Below, piece after piece: positions 47,022 to 54,968 of a DNA stretch of 60,908 nt. Within the stretch, counting starts at the first letter, position 1; the number at the start of each line of letters is the position of its first letter. The position numbers and the translations under genes were made by a program. The notes under the pieces are model-generated. The model was not told the origin of the DNA. It saw only the letters and a program-made list of their open reading frames with translations, and searched no databases. Source of the DNA: Prochlorococcus sp. AG-402-G06 (GTDB lineage: Bacteria; Cyanobacteriota; Cyanobacteriia; PCC-6307; Cyanobiaceae); the NCBI GenBank assembly GCA_003277985.1, contig QCHR01000007.1:1-60908 (forward strand), read 5' to 3'.

Positions 47022-47666
47022 TCAACCAGGTGAATAAGAGAGATTGCCTGCTAAAGATATCCTTGGTTCATCAATTTCATAAAATGGATGAACACAATGT
47101 CTTAATTTAGCAGGAAAAAAAACCATATAACCATCATAATCTTGAGATAATCTATAATTATAGTTCTGGATATGACCTAGAGAGTTACTGTATTCAAATT
47201 CAAAGCAACCTGCCCTTACATTACGATCATTCATATCGCAAAATTTTGATAATTTCTTTTGTTCTTCCCATGAATAAGGAATACGCATCCAAATAGCAAA
47301 AGAATAGACACCAGAGTGATCATGAAAGGGATTAAATTCTGTCTTATATTGATAGTTAACCCAAAATTGATTTAATAACAAAGTAGTTTTAGGTCCTAAT
47401 AATGCATTTTGAGAAACAGGATCACCTCCAAGAGGATCATTCTCACGATAATATTTAACTAAAGGGATACAAACTGATTTGTAAAAATAATCATTTATAT
47501 CATCAAGAGAAAGACTTTGAGAAATATTACCTGCTAATTTATTTTTGAAATTAATATTTTTAGTCTTGGAAATATCAATAATCTTCCACAAGTAATCAAT
47601 TATCTCTTGGTCCAATTGTACTTGCAAAAAGCCATTAATTGGCGGTGAAATTCTCTTAATTTCCAT
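47022..47666 (-). CDS. 2OG-Fe(II) oxygenase-like protein, tandem copy A
   Basis: 214 residues of the double-stranded beta-helix oxygenase fold. The ligands are HDHSGVYSFAIWMRIP (H-x-D within FNPFHDHSG) and the late His in LRHCVHPF, with Arg in EPRISLAGNLSY. The set resembles oxygenases common in cyanophages and picocyanobacteria, whose targets are unknown. A second 214-residue copy lies 285 bases upstream on the same strand. The N-terminus MEIKRISPPINGFLQVQLD also matches between them. Confidence 0.85.
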   Translation of the reverse strand: MEIKRISPPINGFLQVQLDQEIIDYLWKIIDISKTKNINFKNKLAGNISQSLSLDDINDYFYKSVCIPLVKYYRENDPLGGDPVSQNALLGPKTTLLLNQFWVNYQYKTEFNPFHDHSGVYSFAIWMRIPYSWEEQKKLSKFCDMNDRNVRAGCFEFEYSNSLGHIQNYNYRLSQDYDGYMVFFPAKLRHCVHPFYEIDEPRISLAGNLSYSPG

Positions 47667-47747
47667 ACAAAACTGAAGGTTAATAACATAATAATCTCAA
47701 AATAAAATACAACCTATTGCCTAAACAAGGCATAAATATCTTATAGT

Positions 47748-47760
47748 GCTGTAATATAAT
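47748..47760 (-). promoter_or_regulatory. shared promoter element of oxygenase copy A
   Basis: GCTGTAATATAAT on the plus strand lies 82 bases upstream of the start of copy A. The identical 13-mer lies 82 bases upstream of copy B. Read on the minus strand, it gives a TATATT -10-like box. Confidence 0.6.
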
Positions 47761-47950
47761 CTGTCGAAAGAACTGCTATCATTGACTTCTAAGAGTTGAG
47801 AGTTGATCTATGTACTTATCTACTGGAGCTACATAAATAGAAAATTTCTAGCTACTATAAGTTTTAGAGTTAATAAATTTACCTAATAAATGCACACTTA
47901 GACAACAACAATAATATATATATGGAAAGCATAAAATTATTTTCATTATT

Positions 47951-48595
47951 TCAAGAAGGTAAATAAGAGAGGTTTCCTGATATTGAAATTCTTGGTTTAT
48001 CTGTGTTAAAGAATGGATAAACACAATGTCTTAATCTAGCAGGAAAGAAAACCATATTGCCTTCAAGCATTGGAGAAAGTTTATATATAAGATTTTTAAC
48101 TCCTCCTAAAGAGTCAATATATTCAAATTCAAAACAACCTGCCTTTATATTTTTATCAGGCATCTCATTATATTGAGGCAATTTCTTTTGATCTTGCCAA
48201 TCATATGGAATCTTCATCCAAATAGCAAAAGAGTACACACCGGAATGATCATGATATGGGTTAAATTCATTTTTATATTGATGATTAACCCAGAAACTAT
48301 CTAAAACCAATGCACTTTCAGGTTTCAATAAAGTATTTTTTTCAACAGGGTCGTCACAGTTAAAATTATTTTCACGATAAAATTTAACTAATGGGACACA
48401 AACTGATTTAAAAAAAAAAGAATCTATATCTTGAAGCATAAGACTCTGAGAGATATTACCAATTAGTGTATTTTTAATATTTATATTCTTAGTCTTGGCT
48501 ATATCAATAATCTTCCATAAATAATCAATGTTATCTTGATCTAGTTTTACATGTAAATATCCAGTTACTGGAGGAGATATTTTTTTTACTTCCAT
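47951..48595 (-). CDS. 2OG-Fe(II) oxygenase-like protein, tandem copy B
   Basis: 214 residues from ATG 48595, chosen because it aligns with copy A (MEVKKISPPVTGYLHVKLD); the frame extends to 48649 but that part has no counterpart. The ligands are kept: YHDHSGVYSFAIWMKIP and RHCVYPF. It differs from copy A in the central loop (ENNFNCDDPVEKNTL). The copy arose by tandem duplication that included the promoter. Both copies look intact. Confidence 0.85.
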   Translation of the reverse strand: MEVKKISPPVTGYLHVKLDQDNIDYLWKIIDIAKTKNINIKNTLIGNISQSLMLQDIDSFFFKSVCVPLVKFYRENNFNCDDPVEKNTLLKPESALVLDSFWVNHQYKNEFNPYHDHSGVYSFAIWMKIPYDWQDQKKLPQYNEMPDKNIKAGCFEFEYIDSLGGVKNLIYKLSPMLEGNMVFFPARLRHCVYPFFNTDKPRISISGNLSYLPS

Positions 48596-48676
48596 TATTA
48601 ATTGAAATTCCAGATAATAAAAAACCAATATTAAAATACAACCAATCACCTAACACTCGCCAATACATGTTATTTC

Positions 48677-48689
48677 GCTGTAATATAAT
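48677..48689 (-). promoter_or_regulatory. shared promoter element of oxygenase copy B
   Basis: The same 13-mer (GCTGTAATATAAT) as before copy A, at the same 82-base distance from the start codon, with weaker similarity around it. Confidence 0.6.
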
Positions 48690-48783
48690 GACTCAAAATG
48701 ATAAGGGATTGACTAAACAGAGGCCATAAAAAAACAATGCATTTATACCTTAGAGATAGAATTTTTGTATTTGCATAACAGGA

Positions 48784-49008
48784 ATGAGAAGTTATTGGTA
48801 TGGCTTTACTGGACTAACAAACAAGGAGTAGGACAACCACAATCGTATTCACCAACTCAACCGAAAAAATAAAGAAACACAAATCAACAAATTCGTGCTT
48901 AATGGTGATTTCTTTAGACTTAGAAAAGAAGCAGGCGAATGCGTATATATACCTAGCGAATCTGATAAAAACAAAAAATATATTTATTTATCAGATAATC
49001 TTACATAA
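48784..49008 (+). pseudogene. small gene interrupted by an amber codon
   Basis: ATG starts MRSYWYGFTGLTNKE, then TAG, and the same frame continues without stops for 58 codons (DNHNRIHQLNRKNKETQ, NKFVLNGDFFRLRKEAG, ECVYIPSESDKNKKYIYL) to TAA. The two parts together look like one 74-residue protein. Simplest reading: a recent nonsense mutation. No known suppressor in the window. No family recognised. Confidence 0.5.
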
Positions 49009-49235
49009 TCAACAAAAAATTCAGAAACAAATACAAAAAATTACAATTAAAAAAAATCAATAAAGATTATCATAATTTTATAAAATTAAATACTTTTACT
49101 AGCAATTTTATTACATTGAAATAAAAAAATAAAATATATTTTACATCATTTAGTTAATTATACACCAATTTTTATGGCTCTCTGTCAATTAATTCTATGA
49201 ACTGTCAGAAGTACAAAATAGTACATCAGTATGCA

Positions 49236-49264
49236 TTGTTCCGATTCGTCACACGGCGTATACT
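49236..49264 (+). promoter_or_regulatory. sigma-70-type promoter of the DUF3102-like gene
   Basis: TTGTTC, 17 bases, TATACT. The spacing is ideal and the -10 box is 22 bases upstream of ATG 49287, which fixes that start and rules out the longer frame that begins at 49197. Confidence 0.6.
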
Positions 49265-49286
49265 GAAAATATGTTTAGCAGGGTCT

Positions 49287-49907
49287 ATGGAGTTATCGCC
49301 TACAGAAGTAGTGAACTTGGCCGGTATTTCGCTTGCAAGCGAGGTAACAAAGGGGCTCGTGCCCGCTCAAGTCGAGTACGTCAAGGAATCTGTTGTCGAG
49401 ATCAATGAGGAACTAAACTGTGTCGGTCAGTCGCTGAAGGCTGTGGCGGCAAATCTGTCCGACATAAAGAGCAATATAAAGCCTGGGAATTGGAGAGCCT
49501 TTTTGAAATCCGGCGCTATAAATTGCTCCGAAAGGTTCGCTATTGACCTTGTTAGTGCATACACCAACTGGCTAGGAGGTTCTGATATAGACGACAACCT
49601 TCTTGCATCTTTAACGCCTAGATCTCTAGCTTTAATGGGAGGCAAAGGAGTAACAGACAAGGAAAGACAAAAGGTATTCGAAGCGGTGGGGAATGGCGAA
49701 AGGATGACAGAAGCGACCGTTAGGATTCTTGTCAAAGGAAACAAGAAAAAAGGAAAAACATCTTCTAAAAAGACTGAAAGCGAAAAGATTAAATCATTAA
49801 AAGAAAAGATTGAAACGTATAGAAAAGTAATTAGCAACCTTGAAGATGAAAACAAAAAACTAAGCAAGTTATTATCAAACAGGGACAAGATTGAATCACT
49901 TGTCTAA
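49287..49907 (+). CDS. DUF3102-like coiled-coil protein of foreign composition
   Basis: 206 residues from ATG 49287. The core NWRAFLKSGAINCSERFAID with VSAYTNWL resembles DUF3102, a helical domain of phage and plasmid proteins that may bind DNA. The C-terminus (from about 155) is a Lys-rich coiled coil (EKIKSLKEKIETYRKVISNL). The first three quarters are clearly richer in G and C (GGCCGGTATTTCGCTTGCAA) than neighbours; the coiled-coil end is AT-rich as in the host. Four micro-genes follow closely. Likely mobile-element cargo or a regulator. Confidence 0.65.
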   Translation: MELSPTEVVNLAGISLASEVTKGLVPAQVEYVKESVVEINEELNCVGQSLKAVAANLSDIKSNIKPGNWRAFLKSGAINCSERFAIDLVSAYTNWLGGSDIDDNLLASLTPRSLALMGGKGVTDKERQKVFEAVGNGERMTEATVRILVKGNKKKGKTSSKKTESEKIKSLKEKIETYRKVISNLEDENKKLSKLLSNRDKIESLV

Positions 49908-49951
49908 AGATTAGACATTGTTAACATTAAACTATCATTTTTATTATTCAA

Positions 49952-50125
49952 ATGAACCCAAATCACTTACTTCGAGCTGATTCCTCACACAAAAAAGATA
50001 GGTCTAGTAATGATAATAAATTAAATTGTAGTATAACGAACAGCTTGCTAGAAAAGTATAGGTATAAAGGTTATTATAAAATAGAAAGTACTGAGAAAAA
50101 TAAATATAATAATAGGATGGCTTAA
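49952..50125 (+). CDS. micro-gene 1 of coupled operon, 57 aa
   Basis: 57 residues, polar, rich in Asn, Lys, Ser and Tyr (MNPNHLLRADSSHKKDRSS; LLEKYRYKGYYKIES). It starts 44 bases after the DUF3102-like gene and ends four bases before the next ATG, where AGGATGG serves as the SD inside its end. No domain is seen. Spacing is the main support. Confidence 0.45.
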   Translation: MNPNHLLRADSSHKKDRSSNDNKLNCSITNSLLEKYRYKGYYKIESTEKNKYNNRMA

Positions 50126-50129
50126 AATC

Positions 50130-50291
50130 ATGAATAAGAATACATACCCAAGGAATAAGTTAATCCATCTATACAATCCAAAGTTAGAAGGATTAGGAAT
50201 GTACGACGTAAATTATATAAATGCATATAAAAAAGCCAAAAATAAAAATAATCAATTAAAAAAGCAAGATAATAAGAGGTTTGCAGCATGA
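50130..50291 (+). CDS. micro-gene 2 of coupled operon, 53 aa
   Basis: 53 residues: MNKNTYPRNKLIHLYNPKLE, then GLGMYDVNYINAYKKAKNK and a basic tail ending RFAA. Its TGA overlaps the next ATG as ATGA, with AAGAGG upstream as SD. It is basic and may bind nucleic acid, but this is speculation. Confidence 0.5.
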   Translation: MNKNTYPRNKLIHLYNPKLEGLGMYDVNYINAYKKAKNKNNQLKKQDNKRFAA

Positions 50292-50608
50292 TACCATTTA
50301 TTAGGTCTCTTGCAGAGTTAAGTGCAATTGCAGAATCAAGAGATCATCATTCAAATCTCTCAAAAGAAATTAAAAATGATAGCTCGACAATTGATAGTGG
50401 GCAAAGAAAAAGATATATAAGATCATTAGATAAGCGAGAAGTCTATTTGCCTAATTTACCAAAAACAATAAGACATAAATGGATAAAGAACAAAGAATCA
50501 TTATCAAAATTTATTAATGATCTAGACTATAATAATCAAATCCAATCTTCATATGATCTGACATTATTAGAAAGACAAAACAAAAGCAACCAACAGGAGG
50601 TTGCATAA
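50288..50608 (+). CDS. micro-gene 3 of coupled operon, 106 aa
   Basis: 106 residues: MIPFIRSLAELSAIAESRDH, then basic, with RKRYIRSLDKREVYLPNLP and a Gln/Asn-rich end. It overlaps the previous gene by four bases and ends two bases before the next, which has AGGAGG upstream. No family recognised. Confidence 0.6.
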   Translation: MIPFIRSLAELSAIAESRDHHSNLSKEIKNDSSTIDSGQRKRYIRSLDKREVYLPNLPKTIRHKWIKNKESLSKFINDLDYNNQIQSSYDLTLLERQNKSNQQEVA

Positions 50609-50610
50609 TC

Positions 50611-50952
50611 ATGAAAAGAACTAATACAAATAATGTAGCTGAATATTTGTCCATGACGTTTATTCTTTCATATTTCTTCGTTCATAATATCTTTTTTGTT
50701 CTAATTGGAATTACAATCTCATTATATTTGATTAATATTAACTATATCAATAATTTAATCAGGCCTATAAATAAGAGATTAATTATTAAAAAATTATCAA
50801 CAGAATCAAACCAAAATGATAAGCTACAAAAATCTGATTCAAGTAATTTAAATTTAAAAAAAGAGAATTCAACTTTAACATTAGTTGAAGAAATCGAAGA
50901 ATTAGGATTTATTCCATCAATTAATAAAGATAACGATAGTAACGCAGCATGA
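50611..50952 (+). CDS. micro-gene 4 of coupled operon, membrane protein, 113 aa
   Basis: 113 residues. Residues 10-42 are hydrophobic (LSMTFILSYFFVHNIFFVLI), one long or two short membrane helices. The rest is cytosolic and acidic, with VEEIEELGFIPSINKDND. An excellent AGGAGG lies upstream. It closes the operon that begins with the DUF3102-like gene. The mix of a coiled-coil protein, basic peptides and a membrane anchor is unusual. Confidence 0.6.
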   Translation: MKRTNTNNVAEYLSMTFILSYFFVHNIFFVLIGITISLYLININYINNLIRPINKRLIIKKLSTESNQNDKLQKSDSSNLNLKKENSTLTLVEEIEELGFIPSINKDNDSNAA

Positions 50953-51049
50953 ATAATTTGCATATTAACTTAAAATTTGTTTTCTAAAGGTGCTTATCAC
51001 TTTACAAACGAAATAACAAAAGGTATTCTAAAATATATGCAAAAGTTAA

Positions 51050-51244
51050 ATGCAAGAAGATCAAAAAAGGATTGAAGCTATATTAGTCAAAGGTTTATCT
51101 CATATTTTAAAAAGAACAGTAGAGGTAAACTCAGGAGATCAATTGGCAATTGCTCAAGAGTATAAAGAGTGGATAAATTGTATATCTGCAAGTGATTTCT
51201 CTTCTCAGGAAATACTAGTAATAGATAAGTTTACATTTAGGTAG
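51050..51244 (+). CDS. small protein of the EF-x-EWI family, 64 aa
   Basis: 64 residues with the core AIAQEYKEWINCISASDFSS. Same family as the genes at 26189 and 54339. The N-terminal part is helical (RIEAILVKGLSHILKRTVEV). The function is unknown. It stands alone 97 bases after the micro-gene operon. Confidence 0.6.
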   Translation: MQEDQKRIEAILVKGLSHILKRTVEVNSGDQLAIAQEYKEWINCISASDFSSQEILVIDKFTFR

Positions 51245-51779
51245 ATATATATCTAGTTAAATATATTTAGATATTTTAAAGATAAGAATATATGAATGAT
51301 CAAGTCGTGATTCAGGCTAATTCTAACCTATAGGTATTAAAACAGCCACTATTAAAAAATTTATATTATTAAAGATTTCTCTTCAACACAATTTTTAATA
51401 AATCTAGTTTATTTTTTATTAAAATCTAATAAAGGTAATTTAAGAGCTAATTCTAAAGTATAAAGATCAATCTAATTATATTTATAGCTAATTAATATGT
51501 TTATTCTCTAATTATTATTTATTTAACTTTATTAATAGATTCTTCTTTTCTAAAAATTACAACACAAATCCAATTTAATATTATTCCGAAACAAGAAAGA
51601 CTTGACACAAATTAATACTGGTGTACTATCAAGGAGCACTTAGACCTTGTCAACGCATCTCAATCTTCTTAACCAACTCTAAAAAAACACATTAAATTTG
51701 ATGCGCATGATTAGTGAAATAGACAACAGAGGCAGGGGATTCTTCGCGTATTTAATCAACCAATCTTTTGAACTATCTA
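51245..51779. other. AT-rich intergenic region
   Basis: About 535 bases. There are no convincing genes; frames are short and broken. The word AGCTAATTCTAA or close variants appears near 51317 and 51448. A stretch at 51590-51680 is less AT-rich (CAAGGAGCACTTAGACCTTG), and may be the leader of the gene at 51780. Confidence 0.5.
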
Positions 51780-51965
51780 ATGGAATCTTCAAGCACCTCA
51801 AGCTGGAAATCAATCAAGGACCTAAAGCTTTCAAGCGAACTAGAATTAGGCAGAGAAGCGCTCATAACAAGCTCCACAAGAGAGTTAGTTGAATTTTACT
51901 GGACAAACCGGAAGCGGTTTTCAGGTGGTTACTTAGGCTTCCCTTCAAAAATAATTAGGAATTAG
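51780..51965 (+). CDS. small unknown protein, 61 aa
   Basis: 61 residues from ATG 51780: MESSSTSSWKSIKDLKLSSE, LELGREALITSSTRELVEF, YWTNRKRFSGGYLGFPSK. Codon use and composition look real, with Trp and Tyr. A TTG four codons upstream is an alternative start. A frame overlapping it (51698-51892) is less protein-like and was dropped. No family recognised. Confidence 0.5.
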   Translation: MESSSTSSWKSIKDLKLSSELELGREALITSSTRELVEFYWTNRKRFSGGYLGFPSKIIRN

Positions 51966-52067
51966 GAGCAGGAAAGATTTAATATAAAAAGTGTTTTTAT
52001 TTCTTTCCGATCCAAATAGATAATTCATTGATTAAGACTATTACAAAATCAAATCATTAAATAATGG

Positions 52068-52286
52068 TTATTCTTTATCATTAATTACTTGATATGAATT
52101 TGGAGCAAGTATTAAAAATAATACCCACCAAACAGAAATAAAAAAGCTTAAAATAGAAGTGATTATAACGTTACCAAATAGTTTCCAACTAAAAATTATT
52201 ACTATAACTCCAAAGCTAATAATTGACCAAGGTTGACACCAGTAAGGCTTTGAATCCCAAAAACTATTTTTTGAATTTTTATCCAT
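52068..52286 (-). CDS. small membrane protein with WCQPWSI motif (DUF6737-like)
   Basis: 72 residues. The N-terminal motif SKPYWCQPWSIISFG is like that of a cyanobacterial small membrane family that I believe is DUF6737. Two membrane helices follow (IISFGVIVIIFSWKLFG, VIITSILSFFISVWWVLFLI). It lies 44 bases downstream of the repeat-rich gene on the same strand and may share its transcript. Confidence 0.65.
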   Translation of the reverse strand: MDKNSKNSFWDSKPYWCQPWSIISFGVIVIIFSWKLFGNVIITSILSFFISVWWVLFLILAPNSYQVINDKE

Positions 52287-52330
52287 TAAAAAAACTTAAG
52301 AAATGATCAAAGCTATCAAATTTTAACCGC

Positions 52331-52744
52331 TCAATCAGGTTTAACCTCTTCAAAAGGTTTAGCCTCTTCAATCGATTTAGCTTCTTCAACTGGTTTAACC
52401 TCTTCAAAAGGTTTAGCCTCTTCAATCGATTTAGCTTCTTCAACTGGTTTAACCTCTTCAAAAGGTTTAGCCTCTTCAATCGATTTAGCTTCTTCAACTG
52501 ATTTAGCTTCTTCAATCGGTTTGATTTCAACTATGTTGTCAATTGAAGGAGATGTCTCGCTGCTCGTAAAAATCTGAGAAACCTCTTTAACCGAGTCAGA
52601 CTCTGATTCCTTTAGTAAAAATTTCAGGACATATCCAAGAGAGACAAACAAAGCCATTGGGAGGACAAGTCCTAAAAGCAATTTATAGAGGATTATTCCT
52701 ACTCCAAGGACAGCAATAGAAATAAGAATGTTCTTCTTGTTCAT
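52331..52744 (-). CDS. membrane protein with acidic/basic tandem repeats
   Basis: 137 residues. The N-terminus has two membrane helices (ILISIAVLGVGIILYKLLLG and LVLPMALFVSLGYVLKFLL). The C-terminal half is a six-residue repeat of the type EEAKP[IFV], in an 18-residue higher unit KPVEEAKSIEEAKPFEEV. In DNA this is three 54-base units at 52338-52499. Such tails can bridge membrane and periplasm or vary in length. The function is unknown. Confidence 0.65.
   Translation of the reverse strand: MNKKNILISIAVLGVGIILYKLLLGLVLPMALFVSLGYVLKFLLKESESDSVKEVSQIFTSSETSPSIDNIVEIKPIEEAKSVEEAKSIEEAKPFEEVKPVEEAKSIEEAKPFEEVKPVEEAKSIEEAKPFEEVKPD
52338..52499. repeat. three 54-bp tandem repeats
   Basis: Units begin at 52338, 52392 and 52446 with GGTTTAACCTCTTCAAAAGG, plus a degenerate extension to about 52525. 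They encode the repeats of the gene at 52331. The array is nearly identical between copies, so its length is probably variable. Confidence 0.9.
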
Positions 52745-52859
52745 ATGACCTAATTAAATAGATACTAAATCTAAGCCATTTCTGAGTTATCTACAGAGAA
52801 TGCCTTTAACGCGATGTCTATTTAAATAATCTAAATTATAATTATTGTCATTAAATCAA

Positions 52860-53285
52860 ATGCTCCTCAAAGAGAAAGAATTAAAAAAATTCTTTAATTT
52901 ATCTTATGGAGAGAAAGCTCCATCTAGGGAAGAATGGGAATCGTTATATAGTCAAAAAGTTAAATTCATCGATCCTACCCAAGAAAAAAATGGAATTGAT
53001 GCATATATCAAAGCCCAAGATGGACTAATCAAAAGATGTGATGATATTTATCTAGAATCACACTCAATTGCCATCAATAAGAATGTTGCTTTTGTTGAAT
53101 GGACAATGGGGTTAAAAATCAAAGGTCTCGAATTTTTATACGATGGGACAACAAGATTAATATTTGATGAAGAGGGAAAGGTTAAAGAACATAGAGATTA
53201 TTTTGATTTTTGTTCAGGAACATTTGGCAACATTCCATTTATAGGAGCATTTTTTAGATGGTTATACTCAAGATTTGTTGACTAA
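52860..53285 (+). CDS. SnoaL/NTF2-like protein
   Basis: 141 residues from ATG 52860; a TTG at 52845 would add five. The fold is suggested by EWESLYSQKVKFIDPTQ, the strands VAFVEWTMGLKIKG and DGTTRLIFDEEGKVKEHRDY, and the aromatic end. NTF2-like proteins form cone-shaped pockets for small ligands or act as isomerases. Orphan NTF2-like proteins of this type are common in cyanobacteria. It stands alone. Confidence 0.75.
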   Translation: MLLKEKELKKFFNLSYGEKAPSREEWESLYSQKVKFIDPTQEKNGIDAYIKAQDGLIKRCDDIYLESHSIAINKNVAFVEWTMGLKIKGLEFLYDGTTRLIFDEEGKVKEHRDYFDFCSGTFGNIPFIGAFFRWLYSRFVD

Positions 53286-53448
53286 AATCATTATTATTTT
53301 TAAAAAGTTTAGAAAAATATCAAATCATCTCTTTAGCTTTGATTATCTTTAATAGGTGTTTCCGTTATTCGTCAGCCAAAAGCCAACCATATTTAATTTT
53401 TTTGCTTTGTTTAAGAACTTTTACAACTAGAAAATAACTAGTAAATTT

Positions 53449-53513
53449 ACCAAATTGCAATCAAACAAAAAACAGTATTTAGTTATTTTCTAAATTTTGT
53501 TTGATTATTTGGT
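53449..53513. repeat. nested long palindrome between two genes
   Basis: Outer arms ACCAAAT/ATTTGGT, then perfect 12-bp AATCAAACAAAA/TTTTGTTTGATT (53459-53470, 53495-53506), and inner TTTAG/CTAAA. It forms one long hairpin of about 65 bases, ending 57 bases before the next ATG. No T-run follows. Confidence 0.75.
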
Positions 53514-53570
53514 TTATTACGTAATTAATTTTTTTATTAGCTATAACAAAAGTGATGCTGGAAGGATCAA

Positions 53571-53927
53571 ATGGGAACATTAGTTGAGTTGATCAAGGAA
53601 ACCTACGACCATAAAGCTTGCTTAGAGATTGCCAATAGTGGTTGTTCTGACGGAGCATGCACCAGACATAATTATCAAGCTGATACTCTCTTGTTGTACA
53701 TGAGTTACTCAGATGAGATAATCAAATACACTTCAGAAAGACTCGGATACTCTTTTCTTTCTAATCTTGCAAGAGATTTTGGATCTCCACTAAAAGACAC
53801 TAAAGATCAAGATAATTTCTCATGGCAAGAAGTAGTATCGGCTTGTCCAAATAAGGACGACTATAAACATGCACTTGTATGGAAATTTATAGAATTAGTA
53901 GCAAAAGAGAAATCCTTAGAGCAATAA
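53571..53927 (+). CDS. unknown protein with C-x-D-G-x-C-x-x-H motif, 118 aa
   Basis: 118 residues. Residues 17-35 hold CLEIANSGCSDGACTRHNY, with three Cys and one His, a possible metal site; CSDGACTRH matches CPDGVCHSH of the protein at 25403. The rest is helical (EIIKYTSERLGYSFLSNLA). The ATG is followed closely downstream of the long palindrome. The function is unknown. Confidence 0.6.
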   Translation: MGTLVELIKETYDHKACLEIANSGCSDGACTRHNYQADTLLLYMSYSDEIIKYTSERLGYSFLSNLARDFGSPLKDTKDQDNFSWQEVVSACPNKDDYKHALVWKFIELVAKEKSLEQ

Positions 53928-53966
53928 TAATTCAATCTGGAAATAAATTCACTATTACTTAAGCAT

Positions 53967-54155
53967 TTATCTTACTGGTAATTTTATTTTCGAAACAATA
54001 TCAAATATAGGACTCATCCACTGAGGTTGAAAAATAAAATAAATTAAACCAAAGAAAAATATTGCTCCAATTATTCCATAAATTTGAACCTCTATTTCTT
54101 CCCAAATCTCCTCTATCCAAATAATTAAAGATTTATTTTTATTTTCTCTTTCCAT
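53967..54155 (-). CDS. small membrane protein, 62 aa
   Basis: 62 residues with one membrane helix (YGIIGAIFFFGLIYFIF). The N-terminus is charged and amphipathic (LIIWIEEIWEEIEVQ). Many picocyanobacterial proteins of this size sit in the thylakoid or plasma membrane. No family recognised. Confidence 0.5.
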   Translation of the reverse strand: MERENKNKSLIIWIEEIWEEIEVQIYGIIGAIFFFGLIYFIFQPQWMSPIFDIVSKIKLPVR

Positions 54156-54338
54156 TGAAAAATAAATTTAGAAAACAAGTATGAACTAATAATAACCAAT
54201 TAAAAATCATATTTTTAAAATAATATAGATTTATCGATGATTATATTCGATTAATAAATTCAATATAAAATTATAGCCCAAAAGACTCTTCAGATAAAAT
54301 TTTTAATTAGATTATTTAAACTATATCAAAAACAAAAA

Positions 54339-54539
54339 TTGAATAATAGCCCTTCTATTGAAGAAATAATTTCAGTCACTCTTAGTTGTACCTTAATTAG
54401 GATGACTGAAATAAATAAAATAGATAGATCCGTTCTTTATCAAGAATTTAAAGAATGGATTGTAAATTCTGGAGAAAATGAAAATAGCCAAGAAGTTTTA
54501 TGCCTGAGGTACTTAAACAATGATAGGAAGATTAATTAG
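54339..54539 (+). CDS. small protein of the EF-x-EWI family, 66 aa
   Basis: 66 residues from a TTG start; a later ATG would leave only 45, shorter than its relatives. The core LYQEFKEWIVNSGENENSQE matches the genes at 26189 and 51050 (QEFCEWI, QEYKEWI). The N-terminal half is helical. The function is unknown. Three copies in one window suggest a spreading or expanded family. Confidence 0.6.
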   Translation: MNNSPSIEEIISVTLSCTLIRMTEINKIDRSVLYQEFKEWIVNSGENENSQEVLCLRYLNNDRKIN

Positions 54540-54636
54540 ATAAACTTATAATTACTATTCGATTAGCTTGTAGAAAAATAATTTTCAAATCCTCACTCGA
54601 GGCAAAAAAGATTTACTATAAAGTAAATCTAAAGAA

Positions 54637-54912
54637 ATGTTGACCTCTTTATTTTCCCTGGTTTTCTCAACTTTACTTTGGGTTCAAGTGCCTCAGTGGA
54701 GTGATAATTGGTCCAAATGTGCAGTGGATGTACCCGATACTGCTTGTCATTGGTATATAGTTTCACCAGACAACACTTTCGGTAAAGGATTTAATTGGGC
54801 TACAGCCCCTTGGTTTGATGCAAACGGTTTGAATGATGTTGCAAAAATTTCTTCTGAAACGGTTGTAGAAAAACTTCAATCAAAAGAAATTAGTAAAAAA
54901 TTAATATCTTGA
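54637..54912 (+). CDS. small exported protein, 91 aa
   Basis: 91 residues. The N-terminus LTSLFSLVFSTLLWVQVPQW is a signal peptide or anchor. The mature part has CAVDVPDTACHWYIVSPDN, with two Cys that could form a disulfide, and Trp-rich GFNWATAPWFDANGLND. The function is unknown. It is convergent with the peroxiredoxin gene. Confidence 0.6.
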   Translation: MLTSLFSLVFSTLLWVQVPQWSDNWSKCAVDVPDTACHWYIVSPDNTFGKGFNWATAPWFDANGLNDVAKISSETVVEKLQSKEISKKLIS

Positions 54913-54968
54913 GTAACTCGCAATCAATTAATTAATTTAGAAAAAAATTAAATTTTGTCCAGAAATAA

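Noticed and set aside
49982-49990. TCCTCACAC as the Yfr1 gene itself
   Set aside because: It lies inside a small coding frame and lacks the flanking stem-loops and terminator of Yfr1.
52338-52499. CRISPR-like repeats
   Set aside because: The units are contiguous without spacers and are part of a coding sequence.
52279-52530. Minus-strand frame rich in Lys, Leu and Asn repeats
   Set aside because: It is the alternative reading of the 54-bp tandem array; the other frame has membrane helices and an acidic/basic repeat and is the coding one.
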